From the NCBI RefSeq assembly GCF_025146565.1, contig NZ_CP102258.1:1054001-1118000 (forward strand): a stretch of 64,000 bases of DNA, in the 5' to 3' direction. This document shows, in pieces, positions 8,175-17,272 of this stretch. A model generated the notes under the pieces. It searched no databases, was not told the DNA's origin, and saw nothing but the letters and a program-made list of their open reading frames with translations. Position numbers and translations under genes: made by a program. Every line of letters begins with the position of its first letter. The stretch's first letter is position 1. Origin of the DNA: Bacteroides eggerthii (GTDB lineage Bacteria; Bacteroidota; Bacteroidia; Bacteroidales; Bacteroidaceae).

Positions 8175-8336
8175 TCAAAATTTTCCATATTGTGCATCTT
8201 TTTTGTTATATGCCTCATAGCTCAAAACTGAAAAAGCATATAGTGGATCAATTAATTCTTTTGCATCCTCTTGGGATATTCCTTTGAAGTTGCGGTTCTC
8301 TTTGATGGTATCTAAGTTTAAATACTGTGCATTCAT
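8175..8336 (-). CDS. 53-aa protein upstream of the serine recombinase
   Basis: ATG at 8336-8334, stop TGA at 8177-8175; the product begins MNAQYLNLDTIKENRNF and ends YNKKDAQYGKF. Not recognised as a named family. The stop overlaps the recombinase start ATG (8188) by 14 bases, so translation may be coupled. The recombinase at 59239 also has a small acidic ORF just ahead of it (59099-59227), also containing a short L-D-x-hydrophobic helix, which suggests a recurring partner gene, perhaps an excision or control factor (inference). Confidence 0.5.
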   Translation of the reverse strand: MNAQYLNLDTIKENRNFKGISQEDAKELIDPLYAFSVLSYEAYNKKDAQYGKF

Positions 8337-8395
8337 ATTGTATTTCTATTACAAAGTTCATTATTAGTAAATTAAAAGGGAAAAGAAAGTGAATG

Positions 8396-8922
8396 TTAAA
8401 CTTCCTCAATGCAGACGTAGGCACCAATGTCCTTTCCAAACAGGAGCCAGTTCTCTGCGTGAGCAAGCTGATCCCAGTGTAGGTAATCACTTAAATGGTT
8501 GCGGTATTGACGTTCCAATAAATTTCCGTCAACGCCATATAAAAGTATCCAATAATTTGCAACTGATTGGATAATTATCAATATAGTTCTTTTAAAAAAG
8601 ACGCAAAGTCTTGCGTCAAACGAGTATCCTCAGCCACCATACGACAGTTGCGGGAAATATACTCATTGCTGCTCTTCAAAATCCAATGACGACGGAGGTT
8701 CAAAAAGACTTTCTTGCCACGAAGAGGAAAGTCTTGAACAACAACAGGCTCATAAAACCCTTTACTTTCTGTTTCTTGACCAGCATACTTCTCGGGGATC
8801 TGATTCTTCTCCTCAAGGTAAATGACAACTTTATTCACGCTTTCCTTTGCATCAACAAGATCAAAGTAATCCAAAGTTCCTTCAGGAAGAAGAAGGTGAT
8901 AGCCATTTAACTCTATAAGCAA
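8396..8922 (-). pseudogene. ISAon1-type transposase remnant
   Basis: A first frame (8922-8578, starting MLIELNGYHLLLPEGTLDYF) resembles the ISAon1 transposase N-terminal protein. A second, shifted frame (8581-8396) continues with DYLHWDQLAHAENWLLFGKD, the start of the ISAon1 main transposase, then the reading ends after IGAYVCIEEV. Two overlapping frames are normal for this group; the loss of the catalytic part is not. Assignment rests on remembered family patterns. Confidence 0.65.
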
Positions 8923-8934
8923 TTAATTTGGAGA

Positions 8935-8942
8935 CAAAGATA
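8935..8942 (-). promoter_or_regulatory. -7 box ahead of the ISAon1-type remnant
   Basis: TATCTTTG on the minus strand, 13 bases upstream of the remnant start codon. Confidence 0.4.
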
Positions 8943-9001
8943 ACTATTTATAAATTTAACCCTCAGGTTTATTCATTGGTCCATGTAAACCGAAAAAATG
9001 T

Positions 9002-9964
9002 ATGAATGCTACAGTTAATGCGTGGTGGGTTAAAAAATGTTAAAAAGGCGAGTGGCCGCTAATGATTTGTGTCTGTAAAGGTGGTAAATGGAAGTATATT
9101 AGCCTTGGGATTGCCATAAATCCTAAGTTTTGGTACTTTGAGAAGAATAGGCATAAGCATAATTCTTCCAATCGGGAGCAAATATTGAAGGTAATTAATG
9201 AGCAAGAGCAAAAGTATTCAGAGCAGATATTACAATTTGCCACAAAGCAAAGAGATAATTCGCTTACAACTTTGGTTAAAACAGTGACTCCCGAACAAAA
9301 AGTTGAAACGGTAGATGAATTATTTGATAAGTATATAATTCAATTTAAAAGTGAAGGTCGATTAGGATATCTTTATCTGTACAGTAAGTACGAAATTAGC
9401 TATTAAAGTTCAAAGGTCATTTGGATGTACTTTTTTCTGAGATAGATGTAAATTGGTTAAGGGCTTATGAAATGCGGTTGAGAAGTCATCAGTTGGCTAA
9501 TAATACGTTTAGAAAATATAAGGTGTCTAAATTTTGTAAAAAAAAATGACTAAACGTGTATTACTAAAGAACAAGTGAAGCAGGACATAGAATATAATAG
9601 GAGGAGAAAGGTTTTTATAAGAGATTAGTAGTTGGAATGTTTGCTTTCTTCTGATTTAATGGGTGATACTAATTTTGCAGATATGATAAGTTGAAAGATA
9701 AGACTATTAGGGGCATGTTCGTAGAATATTAAGGAATTAATAATGTTGTATTGTGGGCTGCGAGTGATAGAGATAATGAACCGTTATTGTTTTGAGCAAT
9801 GTAGATGCATATTTCCTAATATTGGATAATCATGAGAGAATACCAAGGCTGGTATGAAATAGATATATGATGTGTTAGCCAATGTGAATAGGCATTTAAA
9901 GGATATTGGCGCAGAGTTAGAGATTGAATTGAAGATTTTCGATATGCATCATTTTTATGTATAA
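9002..9964 (+). pseudogene. Tyrosine site-specific integrase, heavily decayed
   Basis: Starts MNATVNA at 9002, then after frame damage LMICVCKGGKWKYISLGIAINPKFWYFEKNR (arm-binding domain of Bacteroides tyrosine integrases, split here for length at any alignment) continues to 9406. A shifted frame carries LDVLFSEIDVNWLRAYE (core-binding domain, about 9420-9480). Near 9900 a piece reading HLKDIGAEL then DMHHF resembles the region before the catalytic H-x-x-R box, without the usual ARHSFAT. Multiple stops and deletions rule out function. Confidence 0.7.
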
Positions 9965-10105
9965 TATAATCAAGGCATCAAAATAAAACACAAAGGATCG
10001 TGTGCTAAAATATTAGAAAACTACTTTTTTGTTATATAAAATCGCTAAAATCATTTTGAATAGTAGTTATGTCATTTTCTATACATCCAGGTATAAATAT
10101 ATGCA

Positions 10106-10113
10106 TAATTTTG
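10106..10113 (+). promoter_or_regulatory. -7 box upstream of susC
   Basis: TAATTTTG matches TAnnTTTG; the start site would be near 10120, giving a leader of about 70 nt before the susC ATG. A consensus -33 TTTG is not visible at 19-21 bp, as expected for an activator-dependent promoter. Confidence 0.5.
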
Positions 10114-10191
10114 CACACATATCAAGTACTACTTTATAAGCAAGATACTTAATATTAGAAAGCCTACATTAACCAAATAAATATATGTATT

Positions 10192-13100
10192 ATGAAAAAG
10201 TTCTTACTTGCTTTACTTGCGCTTTTGGTATGGGTACCGATGTATGCGCAAGACAGTAGAGTTACTGTTGGTGGAACAGTAATTGATGCAGATGGGATGC
10301 CTGTAATTGGCGCTTCTGTGATTGTAAAAGAACACCCTGACATTGGTACGATTACTGATGTGAATGGTGAGTTTTCTATTAAAGTGCCTGCTCCTATCAA
10401 AGGACAATCTCTTGAAGTGAGTTTTATTGGTTACACCACTCAAAAAATTGCAATCGGTACTAAAACCCAATTCAAAGTCACATTAAAGGAGGATACCCAA
10501 TTATTAAATGAAGTAGTTGTAGTAGGTTATGGTACACAAAAGAAAGCTAATCTGACTGGTGCCGTTTCTACTGTAGACATGGGCCAGGCTATTGGATCTC
10601 GTCCTGTTACTGACTTAACTCGTGGATTGCAAGGAGCAGCTCCTGGCTTGTTAGTAACCTCTTCAAGTGGTGATATAGGTCAGGCAGCAGATATTCATAT
10701 TCGTGGAGTCGATGGCTCTTTGAATGCGCAGTCTCGTCCTTTAATACTGCTTGACAACGTAGAAATCTCAGATATGATGATGGTCAACCCCAATGATGTG
10801 GAATCTATTTCAGTGTTGAAAGATGCCGCTTCAGCTTCTATTTATGGTGCACGCGGTACTTGGGGCGTGATTCTGATTACTACTAAAAAAGGTGAGAAAG
10901 GTAAACCGCGCCTTTCTTATGATAACAGTTTCGCGTGGTCCTCTCCAGTAAACTGTCCCGAAATCGCCGATGGTGATTTGGGAGTGGAATACATGCTGGC
11001 AGCTTTAAGAAAAACCGCGCCTAACACTACGCAATTCAATATATTAGGGGCTTATTTTGATGACACTAGTGTAGAACGTATTCGGCAGTGGAAAAATCTC
11101 TATGGTGATAAGGATCTTGGTGATGAAATGGTATATGGACGTGACTATGAAATCCGCAATGGTCATCCTTACTTCTATCGCCCTTGGGATGTAAATGATT
11201 TTTTAAACAGGGCGTCTTTCCAGCAAAAACATAATGTATCCATTTCTGGAGGAGGGGATAAATATTCTTTTTTTGGAAGCTTCGGCTATCTTAGCCAAGA
11301 TGGTTTAGTAAAAATCACTCCAGAATCGGATAATTACACCCGTTTTAATGGCAATATGCGTATTGAAGTGACTCCGATTAAATGGTTAAAAATTCGTGGT
11401 GGATTAATGTACACTCATTCCGATAAACGTTCGCCTCAGTTTCGTTTAGCTACTGCTGAAAAGCAGGCAAATGAATATTGGTACAACTTTTATCGCTATC
11501 CTGAAACCTATCCCTACGGTTATATTGATGGTCAGCCCTTAAAAAACATTCGTACAGAATTGGAACAAGCCCACATGAATCACAAAATAAGTGATATGAG
11601 CCGCTTCCAAGTAGGTACTACATTAACATTTCTAAAAGGTTGGACTGCAGACTTTGATTATACTTACGTGTCAACAAATGGTCACAATAAACGTGCTGCA
11701 ACTCCCATTTCTGGTATTAATCTTTGGAGTGACCCTACTTTGACAAAATGGGAGTCAAGCTTCTTTCCTGCTGAAAATTGGTTACGATTAGATTCATCTT
11801 GGAGTAAACGTCAGGTTGCTAAAGCTTATTCTACTTATGACGTCAAGCTTGGTAAACACGCCATTAAATTAATGGTTGGTATGGATGCAGAATATGCCAA
11901 ATCCGAAAGTCAATATTCACGCCGTTATGGTCTATATGATCCTACCAAACCTGAATTCCCTTTGACAGATCCAGCTAACATGGATACGAACGGTAGTGCT
12001 TCGCATTGGAGCACACTAGGATTCTTTGGACGCGTAAACTATAACTTAATGGACCGTTATCTCTTTGAATTCAATATACGACGTGATGGCGCTTCTAAGT
12101 TCAGTAAGAATTGCCGCTGGGATACCTTCCCTTCATTCTCTATCGGCTGGTTGCTTTCCGAAGAAAAATGGATGGAACGCTTTAAGGAAATAACCAAAAT
12201 GTCATTTACTAAGCTCCGTCTCTCTTGGGGGCGAATTGGTAATAATAATGTGGGCAGTCACAGTTATCTGAGTAATATAGGGAACGGACGTTCCGATTGG
12301 TGGATCGGCAGTACTAATCCACTTTCTTTTGGAACTCCCACTGTAGCAGCTACTACGTTGACCTGGGAACCTGTAGAAACTGTTGACTTAGGTATTAATG
12401 CTAAATTTTTTGATAATTCTCTTGATATCGAATTCGATTGGTTCAAACGTACTACACGCGATATGGCAGCTGCTGGGGAAGAGGTTCCACTGTCACTGGG
12501 AGCAAGTGCACCTGCCCGTAACTTTGGTGAGATGTCTACCTTAGGATGGGAATTATCTATAGGTTATAACAAAAGACTGAATAAAGACTGGTCCATCAAT
12601 TTTCAAGGAAGCTTATCCGACCAAACCACCAAGATTACCAAACATGCCAACAAGGAGGTTAGTATTAAAGAAGGCGGTAATATCGGTGTAAATTACGAAG
12701 GTAAAATAATGGGTGAGATTTGGGGCTATGAAACCGATCGTCTATTTCAAGAAAGCGACTTTGATGGCAATAATGGCGAGGGAAACCCTATTTGGTACTA
12801 TGGTTCCAACACTCCTAATCAAGATGCCTTGAATACTGCAAATTCATTCCATTATGGCCCGGGTGATGTCAAATACAAAGATCTAAATGGTGATGGCAAA
12901 GTGGATTACGGACAGGGAACTAATCTTGATCATGGTGATATGAAAGTGATTGGTAATACAACTCCTCGCTATATCTTTGGTTTGCGTGCTGGTTTTACTT
13001 GGAAAGATATTGATTTTAGTGCTTTCTTCCAAGGTGTAGGTAAACGTGACTATTGGGGTACCGGTCCATTGGTGATTCCTTGTTTCACCAAAAATGAGGC

Positions 13101-13479
13101 TGTGTATCAAAATCAGGTAACAAACTATTGGACTCCTGATAATCCTGATGCATTCTATCCTACTCCTCGTGATGCTGGTGCTAATAATCACAATGGTAAT
13201 TGGCAACCTCAAACACGTTATCTATTAAATATGGCTTATATGCGCTTTAAGAATTTGACAATAGGTTATACTCTACCTAAGCAATGGATTCAAAAGGTCT
13301 CTCTCACATCAGCACGTATATTTGTGAGTGGTGAGAATCTTTTTACTCTCGACAATCTCGATGTAACGATCGATCCTGAAATTCAACAAAACAGTAGTGC
13401 AACAACTGATGCGAGAAGTTTTGGACGTACTTATCCCTACTTCCGCACGTTCTCTGTAGGTGTTCAAGTTAAACTTTAA
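10192..13479 (+). CDS. SusC/RagA-type TonB-dependent outer-membrane transporter
   Basis: 1095 aa. Signal peptide MKKFLLALLALLVWVPMYAQ, then a carboxypeptidase-regulatory-like domain (about 25-105, with GGTVIDADGMPVIGASVIVK), the TonB box and plug entry LNEVVVVGYGTQKKANLTGA (about 105-125), the plug with VDGSLNAQSRPLILLDN and DVESISVLKDAASASIYG, and a long beta-barrel ending in a hydrophobic residue (VGVQVKL). It imports oligosaccharides bound by the SusD partner, which starts 11 bp downstream. First gene of the polysaccharide locus. Confidence 0.97.
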   Translation: MKKFLLALLALLVWVPMYAQDSRVTVGGTVIDADGMPVIGASVIVKEHPDIGTITDVNGEFSIKVPAPIKGQSLEVSFIGYTTQKIAIGTKTQFKVTLKEDTQLLNEVVVVGYGTQKKANLTGAVSTVDMGQAIGSRPVTDLTRGLQGAAPGLLVTSSSGDIGQAADIHIRGVDGSLNAQSRPLILLDNVEISDMMMVNPNDVESISVLKDAASASIYGARGTWGVILITTKKGEKGKPRLSYDNSFAWSSPVNCPEIADGDLGVEYMLAALRKTAPNTTQFNILGAYFDDTSVERIRQWKNLYGDKDLGDEMVYGRDYEIRNGHPYFYRPWDVNDFLNRASFQQKHNVSISGGGDKYSFFGSFGYLSQDGLVKITPESDNYTRFNGNMRIEVTPIKWLKIRGGLMYTHSDKRSPQFRLATAEKQANEYWYNFYRYPETYPYGYIDGQPLKNIRTELEQAHMNHKISDMSRFQVGTTLTFLKGWTADFDYTYVSTNGHNKRAATPISGINLWSDPTLTKWESSFFPAENWLRLDSSWSKRQVAKAYSTYDVKLGKHAIKLMVGMDAEYAKSESQYSRRYGLYDPTKPEFPLTDPANMDTNGSASHWSTLGFFGRVNYNLMDRYLFEFNIRRDGASKFSKNCRWDTFPSFSIGWLLSEEKWMERFKEITKMSFTKLRLSWGRIGNNNVGSHSYLSNIGNGRSDWWIGSTNPLSFGTPTVAATTLTWEPVETVDLGINAKFFDNSLDIEFDWFKRTTRDMAAAGEEVPLSLGASAPARNFGEMSTLGWELSIGYNKRLNKDWSINFQGSLSDQTTKITKHANKEVSIKEGGNIGVNYEGKIMGEIWGYETDRLFQESDFDGNNGEGNPIWYYGSNTPNQDALNTANSFHYGPGDVKYKDLNGDGKVDYGQGTNLDHGDMKVIGNTTPRYIFGLRAGFTWKDIDFSAFFQGVGKRDYWGTGPLVIPCFTKNEAVYQNQVTNYWTPDNPDAFYPTPRDAGANNHNGNWQPQTRYLLNMAYMRFKNLTIGYTLPKQWIQKVSLTSARIFVSGENLFTLDNLDVTIDPEIQQNSSATTDARSFGRTYPYFRTFSVGVQVKL

Positions 13480-13490
13480 AAACTCTGATT

Positions 13491-15308
13491 ATGAAAAAAA
13501 TATTATTAGCTTCACTTATGCTATTGGGCTTGGCGAGTTGTGATGATTTCCTCACTAAAGATCCTCTAACATCTTTTCAAGACGATGATTTTTGGTGCAA
13601 TGAAAATAATGTACGTGGCTTCGCAATGGGCTATTATGCCTCACGTTTCCCTGGATATGGTAGTGGTGACAACGGTGGTGTTATGTCACAACGTCAAGCT
13701 CTGAACGATGATTTCACTAATACTTCTCTCTCTGGATTTGCCGCAGCTCCTATTGTAAAAGGAGGCAGTTGGGGGAGTCATTTAAGTAATATTCGTCGTG
13801 ACAATATTTTTATTGATCGTGTAGAACGTGTTACAGAATGGGATGAAGAAACAGCAAATCATTGGCGTGGTATTGCCCGATTTTTTCGTGGATACGATTA
13901 CGCTACTTTTGCCTCAATCTATAAGAATGTACCTTATTATGATCACGAGTTAACCATAGTTTCAGATGATCTTTTCCGCAAACAGGATGATGTATTTTAT
14001 GTGATGGACAAAGTACTTGAAGATTATGAATTTGCTTCAAAAAACGTGTTAGTAAGTGATACAAAGACAGGGCCCGATGGTCAGGTTATCACTCAAGGAG
14101 TCGTTGATGCTTTTATGAGTCGTGACATGCTATTGATGGGGACTAAATTGAAATACGATCCTGCCACAACTGCAGAACAGATGGAACATGTTGCGAAATA
14201 TTTGCAAGCAGCTAAGGATGCAGCTTGGAGAGTTATTTCATCAAATCGTTATAGCTTGTGTCCTAGTTTTCATGATCTTTTCTCAACAATTGATATCAGC
14301 CAGACAGCAGAGGTGAAACAGGAAATGATTCTTTGGCGTCAGTATGCAACCGGACAAGTGACTCATGCTATTATGACTTACGATCGCGACCTTACAGTTC
14401 AAGGCCAATCAGGAACTAAGGACCTAATTAATTCTTATCTCTGTCTTAATGGTATGCCTATTAATACAACAGCGGGCGCGAATCCTCAATTTAAAGGTGA
14501 TAAGAATGCTGATAATGAAATGTCCAATCGTGACCCTCGACTCAATCAGACTTTTAAGGATGACTTTTATGTACAGTATAGTGAATATCCGGGCTATGCA
14601 CAAAGTGGTTATAAACGTTGGCTATTTTTAAACAAACAACATGAAGATGACTTAGAGTCTACCCAAAGTTTCAATATTACTGATGCACCTATTATCCGTT
14701 TGGGAGAAGTGATGCTTAACTATATTGAAGCAGCAGCTGAGTTGGAAACTTTAGGTAAATACACAGTGACACAAGAAGATGTTGATGCTACAATCAATAA
14801 ATTGCGTACTCGTGCCAGCTTTGGTGGGAAATTGGCTAAACTGCAGATCATTGGTGGCCAACCTGCAGTAAACGGTGTCGTATTCGATGATGCTGACCGA
14901 GATCCCGATGTCCCCTCTTTCTTATGGGAGATTCGTCGTGAACGTCGTGTCGAACTTGTATATCAGGGATTTCGTTTGAACGATTTGAAGCGATGGCGTA
15001 AGATTCACTATTTGAATTCCGATCTCTATCCTAAAAAAACGATCGGCTGTTGGTTAGAAAAAAACGATCAATACAAGAATCTTATTTTATGTGATGAAAA
15101 TGGTATAGTTATTTCCAATGCTGGTAATGCGAAAGGGGAAGGTTATATCAAAGTATCTATGACTCCTCGTAATGCCGACAACGGCTATGTACTTGACCGT
15201 AATTATTGGGATTGTATTCCTTTATATGAGATCGACTATTACGAACGTAACGGAAGCCATCTTGAACAAAACCCCGGTTGGCCTCAAGGAGGTGCTGATG
15301 CAGAATAA
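13491..15308 (+). CDS. SusD/RagB-type surface glycan-binding lipoprotein
   Basis: 605 aa. Lipobox signal MKKILLASLMLLGLASC, with Cys-17 followed by DDFLTKDP, typical of SusD. The RagB/SusD C-terminal region is recognisable by ADRDPDVPSFLWEIRRERR and RLNDLKRWRK, the near-invariant segment of the family. It forms the lid of the SusC pore on the cell surface and captures glycan. It directly follows susC in the same operon. Confidence 0.95.
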   Translation: MKKILLASLMLLGLASCDDFLTKDPLTSFQDDDFWCNENNVRGFAMGYYASRFPGYGSGDNGGVMSQRQALNDDFTNTSLSGFAAAPIVKGGSWGSHLSNIRRDNIFIDRVERVTEWDEETANHWRGIARFFRGYDYATFASIYKNVPYYDHELTIVSDDLFRKQDDVFYVMDKVLEDYEFASKNVLVSDTKTGPDGQVITQGVVDAFMSRDMLLMGTKLKYDPATTAEQMEHVAKYLQAAKDAAWRVISSNRYSLCPSFHDLFSTIDISQTAEVKQEMILWRQYATGQVTHAIMTYDRDLTVQGQSGTKDLINSYLCLNGMPINTTAGANPQFKGDKNADNEMSNRDPRLNQTFKDDFYVQYSEYPGYAQSGYKRWLFLNKQHEDDLESTQSFNITDAPIIRLGEVMLNYIEAAAELETLGKYTVTQEDVDATINKLRTRASFGGKLAKLQIIGGQPAVNGVVFDDADRDPDVPSFLWEIRRERRVELVYQGFRLNDLKRWRKIHYLNSDLYPKKTIGCWLEKNDQYKNLILCDENGIVISNAGNAKGEGYIKVSMTPRNADNGYVLDRNYWDCIPLYEIDYYERNGSHLEQNPGWPQGGADAE

Positions 15309-15339
15309 ATATTAGTTTAAATCTAACACAATAAAAGAG

Positions 15340-15687
15340 ATGAAAAGTTTATATAAAATAGGATTGTATATAGGAATGATAGTACTTATTACTCTCTTTC
15401 CTATAAGTTGCGATGATGACGAGATAGATACAACTTGTCAGGTAACATTAGTTACCAATCAAAATCCTGGTAGCGAAGAGGATATTCTTCAGTTGACCGT
15501 TCAGGCGGGTGAATTTCTCAAAGAGCCAGAAATGGTTCGTGAGGGTTTTGAATTCGCGGGTTGGTACACTGACCAAGCTTCGGCAAATAACACTAAAAAA
15601 GATGCGGAGATCAAATTCAAAGCTTATGATTTGAAAACTACACCCATTTATTTAGATGTAACTTTATATGGTCGTTGGGTGAAATAA
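15340..15687 (+). CDS. Small lipoprotein with one InlB-type repeat
   Basis: 115 aa. Lipobox ends at LFPISC with DDDE directly after the cysteine, the acidic pattern linked to surface export in Bacteroidetes. The mature part contains one Listeria-Bacteroides (InlB B) repeat: FLKEPEMVREGFEFAGWYTD and a closing LYGRWVK. Such repeats serve binding, so a small surface glycan-binding accessory is plausible. It sits where the SusE/F-like binding protein of a locus usually lies. Confidence 0.75.
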   Translation: MKSLYKIGLYIGMIVLITLFPISCDDDEIDTTCQVTLVTNQNPGSEEDILQLTVQAGEFLKEPEMVREGFEFAGWYTDQASANNTKKDAEIKFKAYDLKTTPIYLDVTLYGRWVK

Positions 15688-15767
15688 CTTTCTTTAATAC
15701 AATCCTGTCCCGCTATTTACTTGTAAGTAAATATGCGGACAGGATGAATTTAATACATAAAACAATT

Positions 15768-17183
15768 ATGAAACGAAATATATTTTTGTCTTGTGCTGCC
15801 CTGTTAGCAGCATCTGTGTTTGCTTCTTGCTACAAAGACGATCACCAGCCGCCTATGGTTGAAGGAGGACATGCTGGTGTAGATTTTGTCATAGACAATA
15901 ATAAAGTGATTACTGATAATTTTTTAGGATTCGGTACACAATATAATAATAATCTTTACACCACACGTACATTTGAAAATGATGGAGTCTCTGAAGAGAA
16001 TCTTCCTGATTTAGAGAAAAAAGTTTTAGCTTTAGGGTCACAATATGTCCGTATATTCTTTGATAAAAAAAATTGGGAGAGTGTATCTGGATATAATCCT
16101 GAATATAAGGCTTCTTTTATTCGTACTGTGGAATTAGCTCAAAAAACAGGTGCATTGGTAAATATAACATATTGGCATTCTTCTATACCGGAAGATATGG
16201 GCAGATTTGCTGATGAAATATATGACTTGATTGTTAATAAGGGTCTTACTTGCGTAAAACAAGTTACCATTCAGAATGAAGTTAACTCTACAAAAATTAC
16301 ACCTGATGAATATCGAGTTCTCTATTCTGTTTTTATTGATCGTCTAAAAGAACTGGGTATAAGAGATAAAATTCAGCTAGTCGGTGGTGATCTGGTTCAG
16401 GATAATCAAAAAACTTGGTTTGAATATATGTCTACTAGTATGGCTACATTACTTGACGGTTATTCTTCACATATATATTGGGATTATTGGGACAAAGTCA
16501 AACCTGTTGATCGTTTAAGTGGTGTGGCTGATCTTTTATCCAATATGCAAGGGCAGGGAATTAAACCCTGTTATATTACAGAATATGGCGTGAGAGGTGA
16601 AAAGTCTGGTGGCGCTTTCAATAATCCTGGTTATTTACGCGGAACAGATACTCCTATTGGTAGAACCAATGAATGTGCTTTACGCCATGTCACATTCCAT
16701 ATCAATGCACTAAATTATGGCTTTGCCGGTTTGGTAAAATGGGATTGCTATAAAGCTAAATATGATAATGGAAATCAGTACTTTCCTGTAATAGGATCCG
16801 GTACCGATGGCTATCCTCTCTACCCTTCTTATTGGATGACTTGGGCTTTTACTCATTCATGCCAGCCTGGTTGGAAAGTATTAAGTGCAACTTCTGTTGT
16901 GTCTTCTGCACATAAACTTTGTGCTGCAATGAGCGATGGTGTTTCTAACTATACGATTTATGCTCAAACTACCGCCACTGTACAAACTCCGTTTGTAATA
17001 TCAGGTATTCCTGCAAACAAAAAGTTCCGTGTATTAGCATGGAATGATGATTTAATGGGTGGTCTTACCGAACTAGAGCCTGTTACTTCAGATGCAGAGG
17101 GAGTAGTGCGTTTCAATGTGAAACCTGACGGTTTTATTACACTTACTACAATAGATTTCACTCTCCCTGAAGGATTGGAATAA
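15768..17183 (+). CDS. Surface lipoprotein, putative GH-A-clan glycoside hydrolase
   Basis: 471 aa from ATG 15768. An upstream in-frame start at 15675 overlaps the previous gene and would bury the signal peptide. The lipobox is VFASC, followed by YKDD, suggesting surface location. The body looks like a TIM-barrel retaining hydrolase: VTIQNEVNS carries the likely acid/base Glu and CYITEYGVRGE the likely nucleophile. The C-terminal beta domain resembles those of GH39/GH5/GH30-type enzymes. The exact family is not recognised; an endo-acting surface enzyme fits its position directly after SusC/SusD. Confidence 0.65.
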   Translation: MKRNIFLSCAALLAASVFASCYKDDHQPPMVEGGHAGVDFVIDNNKVITDNFLGFGTQYNNNLYTTRTFENDGVSEENLPDLEKKVLALGSQYVRIFFDKKNWESVSGYNPEYKASFIRTVELAQKTGALVNITYWHSSIPEDMGRFADEIYDLIVNKGLTCVKQVTIQNEVNSTKITPDEYRVLYSVFIDRLKELGIRDKIQLVGGDLVQDNQKTWFEYMSTSMATLLDGYSSHIYWDYWDKVKPVDRLSGVADLLSNMQGQGIKPCYITEYGVRGEKSGGAFNNPGYLRGTDTPIGRTNECALRHVTFHINALNYGFAGLVKWDCYKAKYDNGNQYFPVIGSGTDGYPLYPSYWMTWAFTHSCQPGWKVLSATSVVSSAHKLCAAMSDGVSNYTIYAQTTATVQTPFVISGIPANKKFRVLAWNDDLMGGLTELEPVTSDAEGVVRFNVKPDGFITLTTIDFTLPEGLE

Positions 17184-17195
17184 ATTAAGAGAAGG

Positions 17196-17237
17196 GAGTG
17201 TGGCGGAAATAATTTTTACCGCACTCTTTTTCTTTTT
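17196..17237 (+). terminator. Internal terminator or attenuator of the locus
   Basis: GAGTG-TGG-CGG pairs with CCG-CACTC around an AT-rich loop, followed by TTTTTCTTTTTT. It separates the binding/surface genes (10192-17183) from the periplasmic enzymes. Confidence 0.6.
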
Positions 17238-17272
17238 TATTATAAAGTTATTATTACCTCTTTTGAATAAAA

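Larger units (their letters stand above)
6510..8188 (-). pseudogene. Large serine recombinase, three frameshifts
   Basis: Split over several frames: start MENFELKGLLKAK at 8188, catalytic domain with YTRVSSSEQ (catalytic Ser) and FSTSRFSRTG, recombinase domain ending about 7405, zinc ribbon CPCCGN/CSRKGC in a second frame (7070-7447), and the coiled-coil and C-terminal part in a third (6510-7052). Breaks lie at an A6 run near 8150 (heptamer A AAA AAC), a G4 run near 7404 and an A4 run near 7085. It is homologous along its length to the intact recombinase at 59239-60822. The C-terminus reads through tRNA-Leu. Real decay or homopolymer sequencing errors are both possible. Confidence 0.85.

Noticed and set aside
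15675..15767. Upstream start for the surface hydrolase
   Set aside because: It would overlap the preceding gene and place the lipoprotein signal 31 residues inside the protein; ATG 15768 gives a proper signal peptide.
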